Both the position numbers and the translations under genes were made by a program. The notes under the pieces were generated by a model that did not search any database, was not told the origin of the DNA, and worked only from the letters and a program-made list of their open reading frames with translations. Positions 46,293-53,705 of a DNA stretch of 64,000 nucleotides are shown here, piece after piece. Within the stretch, counting starts at the first letter, position 1, and every line of letters begins with the position of its first letter. Origin of the DNA: Thiemannella venezuelensis. Its GTDB lineage: Bacteria; Actinomycetota; Actinomycetes; Streptosporangiales; Streptosporangiaceae. The DNA lies in assembly GCF_014203605.1 (NCBI RefSeq), contig NZ_JACHJJ010000003.1:248001-312000 (forward strand). The letters are read 5' to 3'.

Positions 46293-46448
46293 TCAGGCCG
46301 TGTTCGCAAGGTCTCCGGAGACGGCTCCGATCGCGGCCAGCGCCGCGTGGATCCGGAGGTTCGGATCCACGATCTGGTCCTCGCACACCTGCTGCAGATC
46401 GTTCAGAAATCCTCGGGCGGCGGCGAAGAGGTCGTCACGGACCTCCAT
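46293..46448 (-). CDS. small hypothetical protein or remnant
   Basis: 51 aa from the ATG at 46448 (EVRDDLFAAARGFLNDLQQVCEDQ... ending GAVSGDLANTA), a helical acidic piece with no good ribosome site. Codon positions look coding. I know no family. It may be the 3' end of a broken gene whose earlier part lies at 46449-46657 in other frames. Confidence 0.35.
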   Translation of the reverse strand: MEVRDDLFAAARGFLNDLQQVCEDQIVDPNLRIHAALAAIGAVSGDLANTA

Positions 46449-46657
46449 CGGAGAACTGCGCGTCTCCCAGTGCGTCCGCTTCGGAGAGCCGGACAGTGGA
46501 CAGCGCCGGTCACCGAAGGGTCCCGGATGGCGAGGTGAGTGATGCCGGTCTCCTCGGCGAAAGCGGCCGCGGCTGCCAGGTAGTGGGTGCGGCCCGGAGA
46601 GCCTGAAGCAGGACTTCGACGTGAAACGGCGGCAGACGTGTACGCAGGCGCGGGCTC
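46449..46657 (-). pseudogene. possible frameshifted remnant downstream of the PfkB-like gene
   Basis: On the minus strand, after the PfkB-like stop, one frame reads FHVEVLLQALRAAP and the next frame HYLAAAAAFAEETGITHLAIRDPSV before both lose sense. A third frame then carries the 51-aa piece at 46293-46448. Three coding-like pieces in different frames suggest a decayed gene of about 120 residues. The call rests on composition only and no parent gene is recognised. The 397-bp stretch 46261-46657 has no other supported gene. Confidence 0.3.
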
Positions 46658-47533
46658 TCAGCCGTCGGTCTCCAGGAGGGGGAGTTCGTCCCGGGTGGGC
46701 AGGGACTGCCAGTCGCTGGGGCCGGAGGCGGCGAAGGCGGCCAGCAGGGCGCCTCGGCGCAGCCGGTCGGCGGGGTGCAGGCTCTCCAGCAGGGCGCTGA
46801 GATAGCCCGCGACGAAGGCGGGCCTCGACCCGGTGGGGTCGACCACGGGCGCGGTGACACCGGACGCGTCGTACCGGACGCCGTTCACCCGGACGCTCGC
46901 GCCGCGGGTCCCCCGGTTCACGATGACCTCCCGGTCGCCGTTGAGCGCGGGTTTGACCAGGTCCAGCTCGCACTGGCGGACGAACAGCACGTCGGCGGCG
47001 CGGGCCAGCGCGCCGAGGATCTCCTCGGCCTCCTTCAGATCGGGCCAGAGCCGCTCGTCGTAGTCGACCGCCACGGAGACCGCCACCCCCGCGGTCCGGG
47101 CCGCCCGGACCGCGGCGTTCATGGCGTCGCGCGCGTTCAGCGCGGCGGTGACCCCGCTGACGTGCAGGAACCGGGCCTGGGTGACGCGGTCCACGGGGAC
47201 GTTCCCCTGGGCCAGCCGGACGGCCGTCGGGTAGTAGGTGAGCCGGGCCGCCTGGCCGGTGCGCGCCTCCTTCAGGATCATCCCGGTCGGGAGCCCTCCG
47301 GCCACCCGGGCGTCGGAGACGTCCACGCCCTCGCCGCGCAGCGCCGACAGGATCCTGACGCCGAGCTCGTCCTCGCCCACCTTGCCCAGCCAGCTCACCT
47401 CGTGCCCGAGCCTGGCCAGCCCCACGGCGACGGCGAGCTCGGCGCCGGTCACGTCCAGCCGTGCCTCGTGCTCGTGCCGGATCCGGCCGCTGGTGACGAC
47501 GCCGAAGGCCTCGCCGAGGGTGTAGACGTCCAC
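46658..47533 (-). CDS. PfkB-family carbohydrate kinase homologue lacking the catalytic GAGD motif
   Basis: 291 aa from the GTG at 47533 (an AAAGGG site lies 7 nt upstream; a longer form starts at 47554). The ribokinase fold is otherwise complete: TLGEAFGVV start, GAELAVAVGLARLGHEVSWLGKVGEDELG near residue 30, PTGMILKEART, VSVAVDYDERLWPDLKEAEE, and VVDPTGSRPAFVAGYLSALLE. In active PfkB kinases the last block reads GAGDAF, with the Asp as catalytic base. Here it is GSRPAF (residues 235-240), Pro in place of Asp. The reading frame is intact, so it is probably a pseudokinase or altered enzyme. It ends the minus-strand run of envelope genes. Confidence 0.82.
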   Translation of the reverse strand: MDVYTLGEAFGVVTSGRIRHEHEARLDVTGAELAVAVGLARLGHEVSWLGKVGEDELGVRILSALRGEGVDVSDARVAGGLPTGMILKEARTGQAARLTYYPTAVRLAQGNVPVDRVTQARFLHVSGVTAALNARDAMNAAVRAARTAGVAVSVAVDYDERLWPDLKEAEEILGALARAADVLFVRQCELDLVKPALNGDREVIVNRGTRGASVRVNGVRYDASGVTAPVVDPTGSRPAFVAGYLSALLESLHPADRLRRGALLAAFAASGPSDWQSLPTRDELPLLETDG

Positions 47534-47563
47534 GCCGGAACCCTTTCGCGGCACCCGTACGGA

Positions 47564-48475
47564 TCAGACGATGGGCGGGCGGCCCAGGCGGAGCATGCGC
47601 CAGGCCGTCTTCCAGCCCATGGGACGGCGCTCGCCCGCAGGTTCTCTCAGTCCTTCCCTGAAGCCCTTGAACCAGGCGCGCAGCGCCGGCCGAGAACGCT
47701 CCCGGAGCAGGGTGAGGACCACCCAGTTGAGAAGATAGAGGACGGCGAGGGACCAGGGCAGGTTGCGACGCGCCAGCCAGACCCGGTTGCGGGCGTTGAG
47801 GCGGTAGAAGTCGGCGTGCCGGGTCGGCGGGACCTGCGGGTGGTACATGACGGTCTGGGCGTCGTACTCGATGCGGTAGCCCTCACCGAGCAGGCGCCAG
47901 GCCAGGTCGGTCTCCTCGTGGGCGTAGAAGAACCGCTCGGGCAGGCCGCCGACCTGGAGGAAGGCGGAGCGGCGGATCGCGCAGGCGCCGCCGAGGAAGG
48001 TGGTGACCGGGGAGGAGCGCTCGGGGTCGCCCGCACGGAGCCGGGGGACGTGGCGGCGCTGGCCGACGCCGCCGTCGGGGTCCATCACCCGGAAGGAGAC
48101 GACCGCGAGGTCGTGCTCGGTCGAGAAGCGCTCACGCAGGTGGGAGACGACGTCCATCGCCCCGTACCAGCCGTCGTCGTCGAGGAAGAGCACCACGTCG
48201 CCGGAGCACTCCTCGACCCCGCGGTTGCGCCCGGCCGGGATGCCGGCGTTGTGCGACAGGCGCACGGTCTTGATCGAGGCCGAGGAGCCGGGCGGAACGG
48301 CGACCGAGAGCTCGGGGACGTCCGCACCGTTGCCGACGATGACCACCTCGACGTCGCCGTCGTCCTGGTTCAGCGCGGACTCGACCGCCCGGCCCAGCTC
48401 CGGGATCCGGTTTCCCATGGTGAGGATGACGCACGAGATCTTCAACGCGTCATCGCCTTGACGCGTCGAGAGCAC
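47564..48475 (-). CDS. GT2 glycosyltransferase
   Basis: 303 aa with the GTG at 48475. A TTG at 48446, giving KISCVILTMGNRIPEL as the start, is an alternative because that is where the family begins. GT-A fold: ALNQDDGDVEVVIVGNGAD, the AGIPAGRNRGVEECSGDVVLFLDDDGW metal site (DDD) near residue 105, and RFFYAHEETDLAWRLLGEGYRI acceptor part near 180. The end has one hydrophobic stretch (SLAVLYLLNWVVLTLL) that may bind the membrane. It lies between the PfkB-like gene and a CDP-alcohol phosphotransferase on the same strand. The sugar donor is not predictable. Confidence 0.87.
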   Translation of the reverse strand: MLSTRQGDDALKISCVILTMGNRIPELGRAVESALNQDDGDVEVVIVGNGADVPELSVAVPPGSSASIKTVRLSHNAGIPAGRNRGVEECSGDVVLFLDDDGWYGAMDVVSHLRERFSTEHDLAVVSFRVMDPDGGVGQRRHVPRLRAGDPERSSPVTTFLGGACAIRRSAFLQVGGLPERFFYAHEETDLAWRLLGEGYRIEYDAQTVMYHPQVPPTRHADFYRLNARNRVWLARRNLPWSLAVLYLLNWVVLTLLRERSRPALRAWFKGFREGLREPAGERRPMGWKTAWRMLRLGRPPIV

Positions 48476-48641
48476 GTGCGGAACATACTTTCATGATCAC
48501 CGAGTCTGCTGGGGCGGGCAATTCTGGCGGACATGCGGGCCTGGGATTGACCAGAGGACAAGCGTATCGGAACCGTCAGCGAACACCCACCGAACAGTGA
48601 GGTGCTCGCACCTACGACGCACCGGGACGCCGTCCGGTTCC
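48476..48641 (-). other. intergenic region upstream of the GT2 gene
   Basis: 166 bp between the CDP-alcohol phosphotransferase and the GT2 gene (both minus strand). It is somewhat AT-richer than its neighbours at 48480-48560, so it may hold a promoter for the GT2/PfkB-like pair. No hairpin or gene is evident. Confidence 0.3.
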
Positions 48642-49409
48642 TCATGAGAGCCGCCTGGAGGCCAGAATGCTGACCAGGTGCAGGACCATCTGGAGCGCCG
48701 CGACCGCGACGCAGGCCACCGCCAGCACCCGGGTCGCGGCCAGACCCCCGCTCACCAGGTCCCAGACCGCGGCGACCACGACCAGGAGCGACAGCTCCAC
48801 CGCCTGGACGATCCGGTGGAACCTGAGCGCCGCCGCGGCCTTCCGCGCCAGGCTCAGGCCCCGCGAGTGGAACTGCTCGGCCGCCGCCTCGGTCGCCGCC
48901 ACCAGCCCGGAGCGGGCCCGGGCCACGTCGACCAGATCGGTCTCCGCCTTGATCAGGATCGCACCGAGCGCCGCGGCGAAGCCCGCCACGGTGTACCAGT
49001 CGGGGAGGGTCTCCGAGGCCCGGAAGCCCAGCCCGATCAGCAGGGCCGCCTCGGCGAAGTAGTGGCCGACCCGGTCGAGGTAGACGCCGGTGATGGAGGT
49101 CCGCCCCGTCCACCGGGCCAGCTCGCCGTCGGAGCAGTCGAGCAGCAGGTAGACCTGGACCAGCAGGGCCGCGCCCACCGCCGCCCAGAGGCCGGGCAGC
49201 GCCAGGACGCCGCCCGCCGCCAGACCGCACAGGATCATCAGCCAGGTGGTCTGGTTGGGCGTGATCGGCGTCTTGGCGAGGAACCAGGTGACGTAGATCG
49301 ACAGCTTGCGCATGTAGAGCACGCCGGCCCAGTGCTCGCCGCTGTTGCGCTCCATCGTCGAGTGCGGCTGGGCCACCGCACGGAGCTCAGCGACCGACGG
49401 CCCGGACAT
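48642..49409 (-). CDS. CDP-alcohol phosphatidyltransferase with variant active site
   Basis: 255 aa, about six membrane helices. The CDP-alcohol phosphotransferase signature D-x2-DG-x2-AR-x8-G-x3-D-x3-D is nearly complete: DCSDGELAR at 91-99, G108, D112, but the final Asp (proposed catalytic base) is His at 116 (GVYLDRVGHYF). It would displace CMP from a CDP-alcohol with a lipid or alcohol acceptor in the membrane. Its 5' end overlaps the dehydrogenase gene by 23 nt, so the NTP transferase, dehydrogenase and this enzyme form one transcription and probably one pathway unit. Confidence 0.83.
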   Translation of the reverse strand: MSGPSVAELRAVAQPHSTMERNSGEHWAGVLYMRKLSIYVTWFLAKTPITPNQTTWLMILCGLAAGGVLALPGLWAAVGAALLVQVYLLLDCSDGELARWTGRTSITGVYLDRVGHYFAEAALLIGLGFRASETLPDWYTVAGFAAALGAILIKAETDLVDVARARSGLVAATEAAAEQFHSRGLSLARKAAAALRFHRIVQAVELSLLVVVAAVWDLVSGGLAATRVLAVACVAVAALQMVLHLVSILASRRLS

Positions 49410-50445
49410 AGTCCTCCACCCGATCCCTGATCTCCGACTCCGACAGGCGCAGGTGCTCCAGGATCGTGTAACGCCCGGGGCGGGTCGAGGGCGCCAGCAT
49501 GACCGCGGCGGTGAACTGCTCGGCGGTCAGCCCGACGTCCGTCGGGCTGACCGGGAGCTCGTGCCCGCGCAGGCACTCGACGACCTGGGTCAGCCTCCGC
49601 GAGTCCTCGCGGAGGAAGAAGCAGAAGGCGGCACCGATCCCGGCGAGCTCGCCGTGGTTGGAGGTGCCGGGGAAGAGCTGATCCACGGCATGCAGGATCT
49701 CATGGTCTCCGCCGCTGGAGGGACGGGACGACCCCGCGATGACCATCGACATCCCCGACAGGATGAGCGCCTCGGCCAGCACGGTCAGGAAGGCGTCGGA
49801 CTCGATCGAGTCGCGCCTGCCGACCACCGCCTCCGCCGCGGTGCGGGCCATCGAGCAGGCCAGGCCGTCGATCGGCTCGCCCCGCTCGACGTTGCCCAGC
49901 TGCCAGTCCTCGATCGCCGAGAGGTTGCTGACCACGTCGCCGACCCCGGAGCGGACCAGCGACGGCGGGGCGTCGTGCACGAAGTCGAGGTCGACCACGA
50001 TGGCCAGCGGCATCGGCACGCCGAAAGAGCCCTTGCCGCTCTCGTGGGTCAGCGACGCCACCGGCGAGCAGATCCCGTCGTGCGAGAGGTTGGTGGCCAC
50101 CGCCACCATCGGGATCCCGGCGAGCGACGCGGCGTACTTGGTCGCGTCGATCGTCTTGCCGCCGCCGATGCCGACGAGCGCCTCGTAGGCGCCCTTGCGC
50201 AGGTCGGCGCCGAGCGTCACCGCCGCGTCGACCGAGCCGTCGGGCACCCGGAAGACCTGGGCCTCGCCGAGGGAGGGCGCGATCACCTCGGTGATCCGGT
50301 CGCCCTGCCCGGCGCCCACCGCCACCGCCACCCGCCCGGAGGTCGCCACCCGGCTGTCGGCCAGCAGCGAGCCGAGCTGCGCGATGGCGCCCCGCCGTAC
50401 CTCCATGGTCAGCGGGGCGGGCAGCATCCTGGCTAGTATCGGCAC
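49387..50445 (-). CDS. iron-containing alcohol dehydrogenase family, glycerol-1-phosphate dehydrogenase-like
   Basis: 352 aa from the GTG at 50445 (GGGAG upstream; it overlaps the nucleotidyltransferase stop by 13 nt). An ATG at 50427 is the shorter option. NAD-binding part: VAVAVGAGQGDRI and the GIGGGKTIDATKYAA glycine loop. The metal part has the SGVGDVVSNLSAIEDW Asp and the HEILHAVDQLF pair of His near residue 255, with a further NHGE. This fits the AraM/EgsA branch, which reduces dihydroxyacetone phosphate to sn-glycerol-1-phosphate. A related polyol phosphate is possible. Middle gene of the activation-transfer unit. Confidence 0.82.
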   Translation of the reverse strand: MPILARMLPAPLTMEVRRGAIAQLGSLLADSRVATSGRVAVAVGAGQGDRITEVIAPSLGEAQVFRVPDGSVDAAVTLGADLRKGAYEALVGIGGGKTIDATKYAASLAGIPMVAVATNLSHDGICSPVASLTHESGKGSFGVPMPLAIVVDLDFVHDAPPSLVRSGVGDVVSNLSAIEDWQLGNVERGEPIDGLACSMARTAAEAVVGRRDSIESDAFLTVLAEALILSGMSMVIAGSSRPSSGGDHEILHAVDQLFPGTSNHGELAGIGAAFCFFLREDSRRLTQVVECLRGHELPVSPTDVGLTAEQFTAAVMLAPSTRPGRYTILEHLRLSESEIRDRVEDYVRAVGR

Positions 50446-51167
50446 GCGATCTCCCGCGCCTTGGCCAGGTCGTCGTGGTTGTCGACCTCGACCCAGGAGA
50501 CGTCGCCGATGGGGGCGACCGCGATCTTCTCGCCACGGGCGACCAGCTCCTGGTAGCCGTCCTCGTAGTAGAGCTGCGGGTCGCGCTCGAAGGTGGCCTG
50601 CAGCGCGTCGGCCAGGCGCGCGCCGACGCCCGGGCGGATCAGGGTCGCGCCGATGTACTCGCCCGCGGCGGAGGCGGGGTCCATCAGCTTGGTGATCTGC
50701 TTCAGGTGGCCGCCGCCGTCGAGGGTGACCTTCATCTCCTCGTCGGCGAGCTTCTTCACGTCGTCCACCGCGAGCAGGATGTCGCTCGTGACCGGGGCCG
50801 ACAGGAGCGTGTGCTCGACCGAGACCGGGTGCACGGTGTCGCCGTTGACCAGCAGCACGCCCTGGTCGAAGTAGTCGCGCGCGCACCACAGGGAGTAGGC
50901 GTTGTTCCACTCCTCGGCCTTGTCGTTGTGCACGAGGGTGAGCTTCACACCGTGCCGCCGCTCCAGCTCGGCCTTGCGCTCGTGTACGGCCTGCGCCTGG
51001 TAGCCGACGATGACCACGACGTCGCGGAGGTCGGCCGCCGCGAGGTTCCGCAGCGAGATGTCCATGATCGTGGTGTCACCGTCGACCGGCACGAGCGCCT
51101 TGGGCAGCGTGTCGGTGTACGGCCGCAGGCGTCGTCCGGCCCCGGCGGCCAGCACCATTCCCAGCAA
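50433..51167 (-). CDS. NTP-transferase-domain nucleotidyltransferase (CTP- or sugar-type)
   Basis: 244 aa from a TTG at 51167 that has GAGGAG six bases upstream; an ATG four codons in is the alternative. Signature: VLAAGAGRRLRPYTDTLPKALVPVDGD, and VLLVNGDTVHPV with the metal Asp near residue 107, plus DVSWVEVDNHDDLAKAREI at the end. It resembles phosphocholine and inositol-phosphate cytidylyltransferases as well as glucose-1-P types, and lacks the C-terminal beta-helix. Since a CDP-alcohol phosphotransferase is two genes downstream, CTP activation of a polyol phosphate is the likely role. Base specificity is not proven. Confidence 0.83.
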   Translation of the reverse strand: MLGMVLAAGAGRRLRPYTDTLPKALVPVDGDTTIMDISLRNLAAADLRDVVVIVGYQAQAVHERKAELERRHGVKLTLVHNDKAEEWNNAYSLWCARDYFDQGVLLVNGDTVHPVSVEHTLLSAPVTSDILLAVDDVKKLADEEMKVTLDGGGHLKQITKLMDPASAAGEYIGATLIRPGVGARLADALQATFERDPQLYYEDGYQELVARGEKIAVAPIGDVSWVEVDNHDDLAKAREIACRY

Positions 51168-51270
51168 CGTGCACTCCTCGTTCGAATGAGACCCTCGGCG
51201 GGCACTCCTGGCCCCAAAGGTTAGTTGCCTTTGGACCCTGATCGTGTAATCCGGGGTTTGCCGGGCGTTC

Positions 51271-51948
51271 TCAATCGTCCGCCCCGAGCTCGGCGGAGTC
51301 CACCCCCGAGCGCGGGACGGCGAGCCAGCACGTGAGGCTCTCCCAGCCGAAGAGCCCCCACAGGTAGAGCGACAGGAGCGCGAGGACCGCCGTCAGCTGC
51401 CCGGTGAGGCCGCCGAGCGCGAGCAGCAGCATCCGGCCGTCCCAGCCGAAGCCCGCCGCGGCCAGCCAGGCGGGCGGGTGCAGGCCCTGGCGTACGCGGT
51501 AGACGACGTCGTAGTGGTGGAAGACCAGCGCGCCCAGGAACAGGAAGAGCAGCCACGGCGGCACGCCGTGGGCGAAGCCCGCCGCCGCCGCGAAGCCGTA
51601 CTCGGTCAGGCGCAGGACGGGCGGGACCAGCCAGTCGAGCCGCCCGCCGTGCGGGTGCGAGCTGCCGAGACCGGCCAGCAGCAGCAGCGCGACGACCGGG
51701 GCGAACGCGGTCAGGCCGTCGGTGCCGGCCGCGCCGACGCTCAGCAGCACGCCGGTCACGAACGCGCCGACGAGCACGGGCGGCAGCGGCGGCAGCTCCC
51801 CCGCCGCCGGCACGCCCATCGCCCGGGCCGCCGGGCCGTCGTCGCGGTAGGTCGCGACGGCGCCGCGCGGCGCCGTCGCCCTGCGCGCGGAGAACCCCGG
51901 CAGGCGCGGGGCCGCCGGGGGACGGGGGTCCGGGACGTCGGCCGTCAT
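51271..51948 (-). CDS. DUF5941 membrane protein
   Basis: 225 aa from the ATG at 51948, which overlaps the stop of the CDP-alcohol phosphotransferase (ATGA). Pro/Ala-rich cytosolic leader of 60 residues, then five or six membrane helices with a GLGSSHPHGGRLDWLVPPVLRLTEYGFAAAAG stretch and a VFHHYDVVYRVRQGL motif near residue 145. In other actinobacteria this domain is often fused to, or next to, CDP-alcohol phosphotransferases, which fits the coupling here. Its molecular role is not known. The 103-bp gap to the NTP transferase gene holds nothing recognisable. Confidence 0.8.
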   Translation of the reverse strand: MTADVPDPRPPAAPRLPGFSARRATAPRGAVATYRDDGPAARAMGVPAAGELPPLPPVLVGAFVTGVLLSVGAAGTDGLTAFAPVVALLLLAGLGSSHPHGGRLDWLVPPVLRLTEYGFAAAAGFAHGVPPWLLFLFLGALVFHHYDVVYRVRQGLHPPAWLAAAGFGWDGRMLLLALGGLTGQLTAVLALLSLYLWGLFGWESLTCWLAVPRSGVDSAELGADD

Positions 51949-53528
51949 GCCAGCGACCTGCCCGTCCGGCCGGCGAGCGTGTAGAGGGCGGCGAGACCGC
52001 CCCAGCCCAGGAGGGCGGCGAACGTCGTCTTCGCGTCGGCCACCGCCGCGGTCACCGCGATCAGCGCCATCCGCTCCCCGATGGGCAGGATGACGATCTT
52101 CTTGAGCCAGCGGGTGAGGGAGTCCTGCTCCAGGCGGCGCGAGAGCCGTACGACGGCGCCGGTCTCCCCCTCCCCGGAGCTCCGGAGGCCGGTCCCGGCG
52201 GGCCGGCCGCCGGTCGCCCCCGGGGGCGGCGCCTGCGCCGGGACCATCGGGACGCCCGTGCCGGTCGGGGCCCCCCGCCTGGCGGCGCGCGCCCTGCCCG
52301 CGTCCGCGTAGGAGAAGTCGATCATATGGCGGAGCGCCTGCAGGATCAGCGCGGCCACGGCCAGCGGCCAGACGCCCCAGCCCTCCGCGCCCCCCGCGCC
52401 GCTCGCGGTGTAGCCGAAGGCGAGACCCGCGTAGACGGTGTACTCCTTGACCCGGTCGGAGGTGGCGTCCAGCCACGAGCCGAGCGGGGAGAAGGCGCGG
52501 GTGTAGCGGGCGAGCTGGCCGTCCACGCAGTCGAGCACGAACGACAGGTAGAGCAGGACCGCCCCGGCGACCATCGCCGCCCGCGTGCCCGCCGAGAACC
52601 AGACCGCCGCGAGCACGGCCAGGCCCACGGAGATCCCGGTGACCGCGTTCGGCGTCAGCCGGAGCCGGGCGGCCAGCGCGACCAGGTGCCGGGACCAGGA
52701 GCTCACGAAGTAGGTGGCGAAGAAGCCGTCGTCGGTCTTGACCGCCGCGTCCAGCCAGACGCGGTTCACGTCCACCTCCGCGACCCGGGCGAGGGCAGCG
52801 TCGGCGGCGATCTGGCCGGCCACCCGGTCGCAGTGGAGCCGGCCCAGCTCGGCCACGCGGACGGGCACGCCCGCGCGCACCAGCCCGGCCAGGAGGAGGT
52901 CGCCGGCCTCGATGCCGTCCACCGGGCCCAGCCTGCCGGCCTCGGCCAGCTCGGCCAGGCGCTCCGCGGTCTCGGCCAGGTCGCCGAGGTCGGCCTCACC
53001 GACCTGGAGGGCACCCCTGAAGGTGCCGTTGGCCGATCTCACCCGGTGCAGGAACGTGCCCGCGGCGGCCACCCGGCCGCCCTCGACCCGGACGGGCGGG
53101 CGCAGCGGGCCGGGCTCGTCCCCGCCCGCCGGGGAGCAGGCCACCACCGCCCCGGTGCCGCGCGCGGGGTGGTCCAGGAGCCCGGCGAGCGCCTCGGTGT
53201 GGGCGACCAGGTCACCGGCGAGCACCGCCACCGGGCCGTCGGCGCCGCGCGCCACCCGGGCGACCCGGCGCAGGTCGTCGGAGATCCCCTGAGAGCCGTC
53301 CGACCCGATCAGGTAGGACCCGTCGGTGGCGCGGACGACGTCGCCGGCCCTGGCCACCACGTGCACCTCCCGGACCTGGAACGCCGAGAGCTGGCCGGTC
53401 AGCCGGTCGAGCAGGGTGCCGTCGGGGCAGCGGAGCCTCGCCGCGGCGGTGGTGGCGAACACGACGGCGGACGTCCGTGGAGCGCCTGGTCCGAGGGGAA
53501 AGGATAAGGATGATGCGGTGTCATGCAA
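51945..53528 (-). CDS. CDP-alcohol phosphotransferase with degenerate N-terminal nucleotidyltransferase-like domain
   Basis: 527 aa from the TTG at 53528, preceded by AAGGAG at six bases; a GTG at 53558 lacks a ribosome site. Residues 1-250 look like a nucleotidyltransferase fold (TSAVVFATTAAARLRCPDG, VAVLAGDLVAHTEAL) but without the G-x-G-x-R loop, so it is probably inactive. Residues 265-527 are a membrane CDP-alcohol phosphotransferase with a full signature: VLDCVDGQLARYTRAFSPLG, then SWLDATSDRVKEY (D-x3-D). Six helices are interrupted by a Pro-rich loop near 430. With DUF5941 and the NTP transferase cassette it forms the polyol-phosphate lipid or polymer part of the island. Confidence 0.85.
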   Translation of the reverse strand: MHDTASSLSFPLGPGAPRTSAVVFATTAAARLRCPDGTLLDRLTGQLSAFQVREVHVVARAGDVVRATDGSYLIGSDGSQGISDDLRRVARVARGADGPVAVLAGDLVAHTEALAGLLDHPARGTGAVVACSPAGGDEPGPLRPPVRVEGGRVAAAGTFLHRVRSANGTFRGALQVGEADLGDLAETAERLAELAEAGRLGPVDGIEAGDLLLAGLVRAGVPVRVAELGRLHCDRVAGQIAADAALARVAEVDVNRVWLDAAVKTDDGFFATYFVSSWSRHLVALAARLRLTPNAVTGISVGLAVLAAVWFSAGTRAAMVAGAVLLYLSFVLDCVDGQLARYTRAFSPLGSWLDATSDRVKEYTVYAGLAFGYTASGAGGAEGWGVWPLAVAALILQALRHMIDFSYADAGRARAARRGAPTGTGVPMVPAQAPPPGATGGRPAGTGLRSSGEGETGAVVRLSRRLEQDSLTRWLKKIVILPIGERMALIAVTAAVADAKTTFAALLGWGGLAALYTLAGRTGRSLA

Positions 53529-53534
53529 GCGGGG

Positions 53535-53540
53535 CTCCTT
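53535..53540 (-). promoter_or_regulatory. ribosome binding site supporting a TTG start
   Basis: AAGGAG on the minus strand, six bases before the TTG at 53526-53528 of the two-domain CDP-alcohol phosphotransferase. The alternative GTG at 53558 has no such site. Confidence 0.6.
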
Positions 53541-53705
53541 CGCATCCGACGGGATCACCGCGCGAATCGGGAGTGCGCACCCAGCGTAGCGAGATCCTGA
53601 CGCGATATCACGGGAGCGCGGCCGACCACCGGTCCGGCGCGGCGCGTCTCCGGGTGATCACCCGTTACCCTCGGGCCTGTACCGACCCCTCGGAGGAGGC
53701 CCGCC

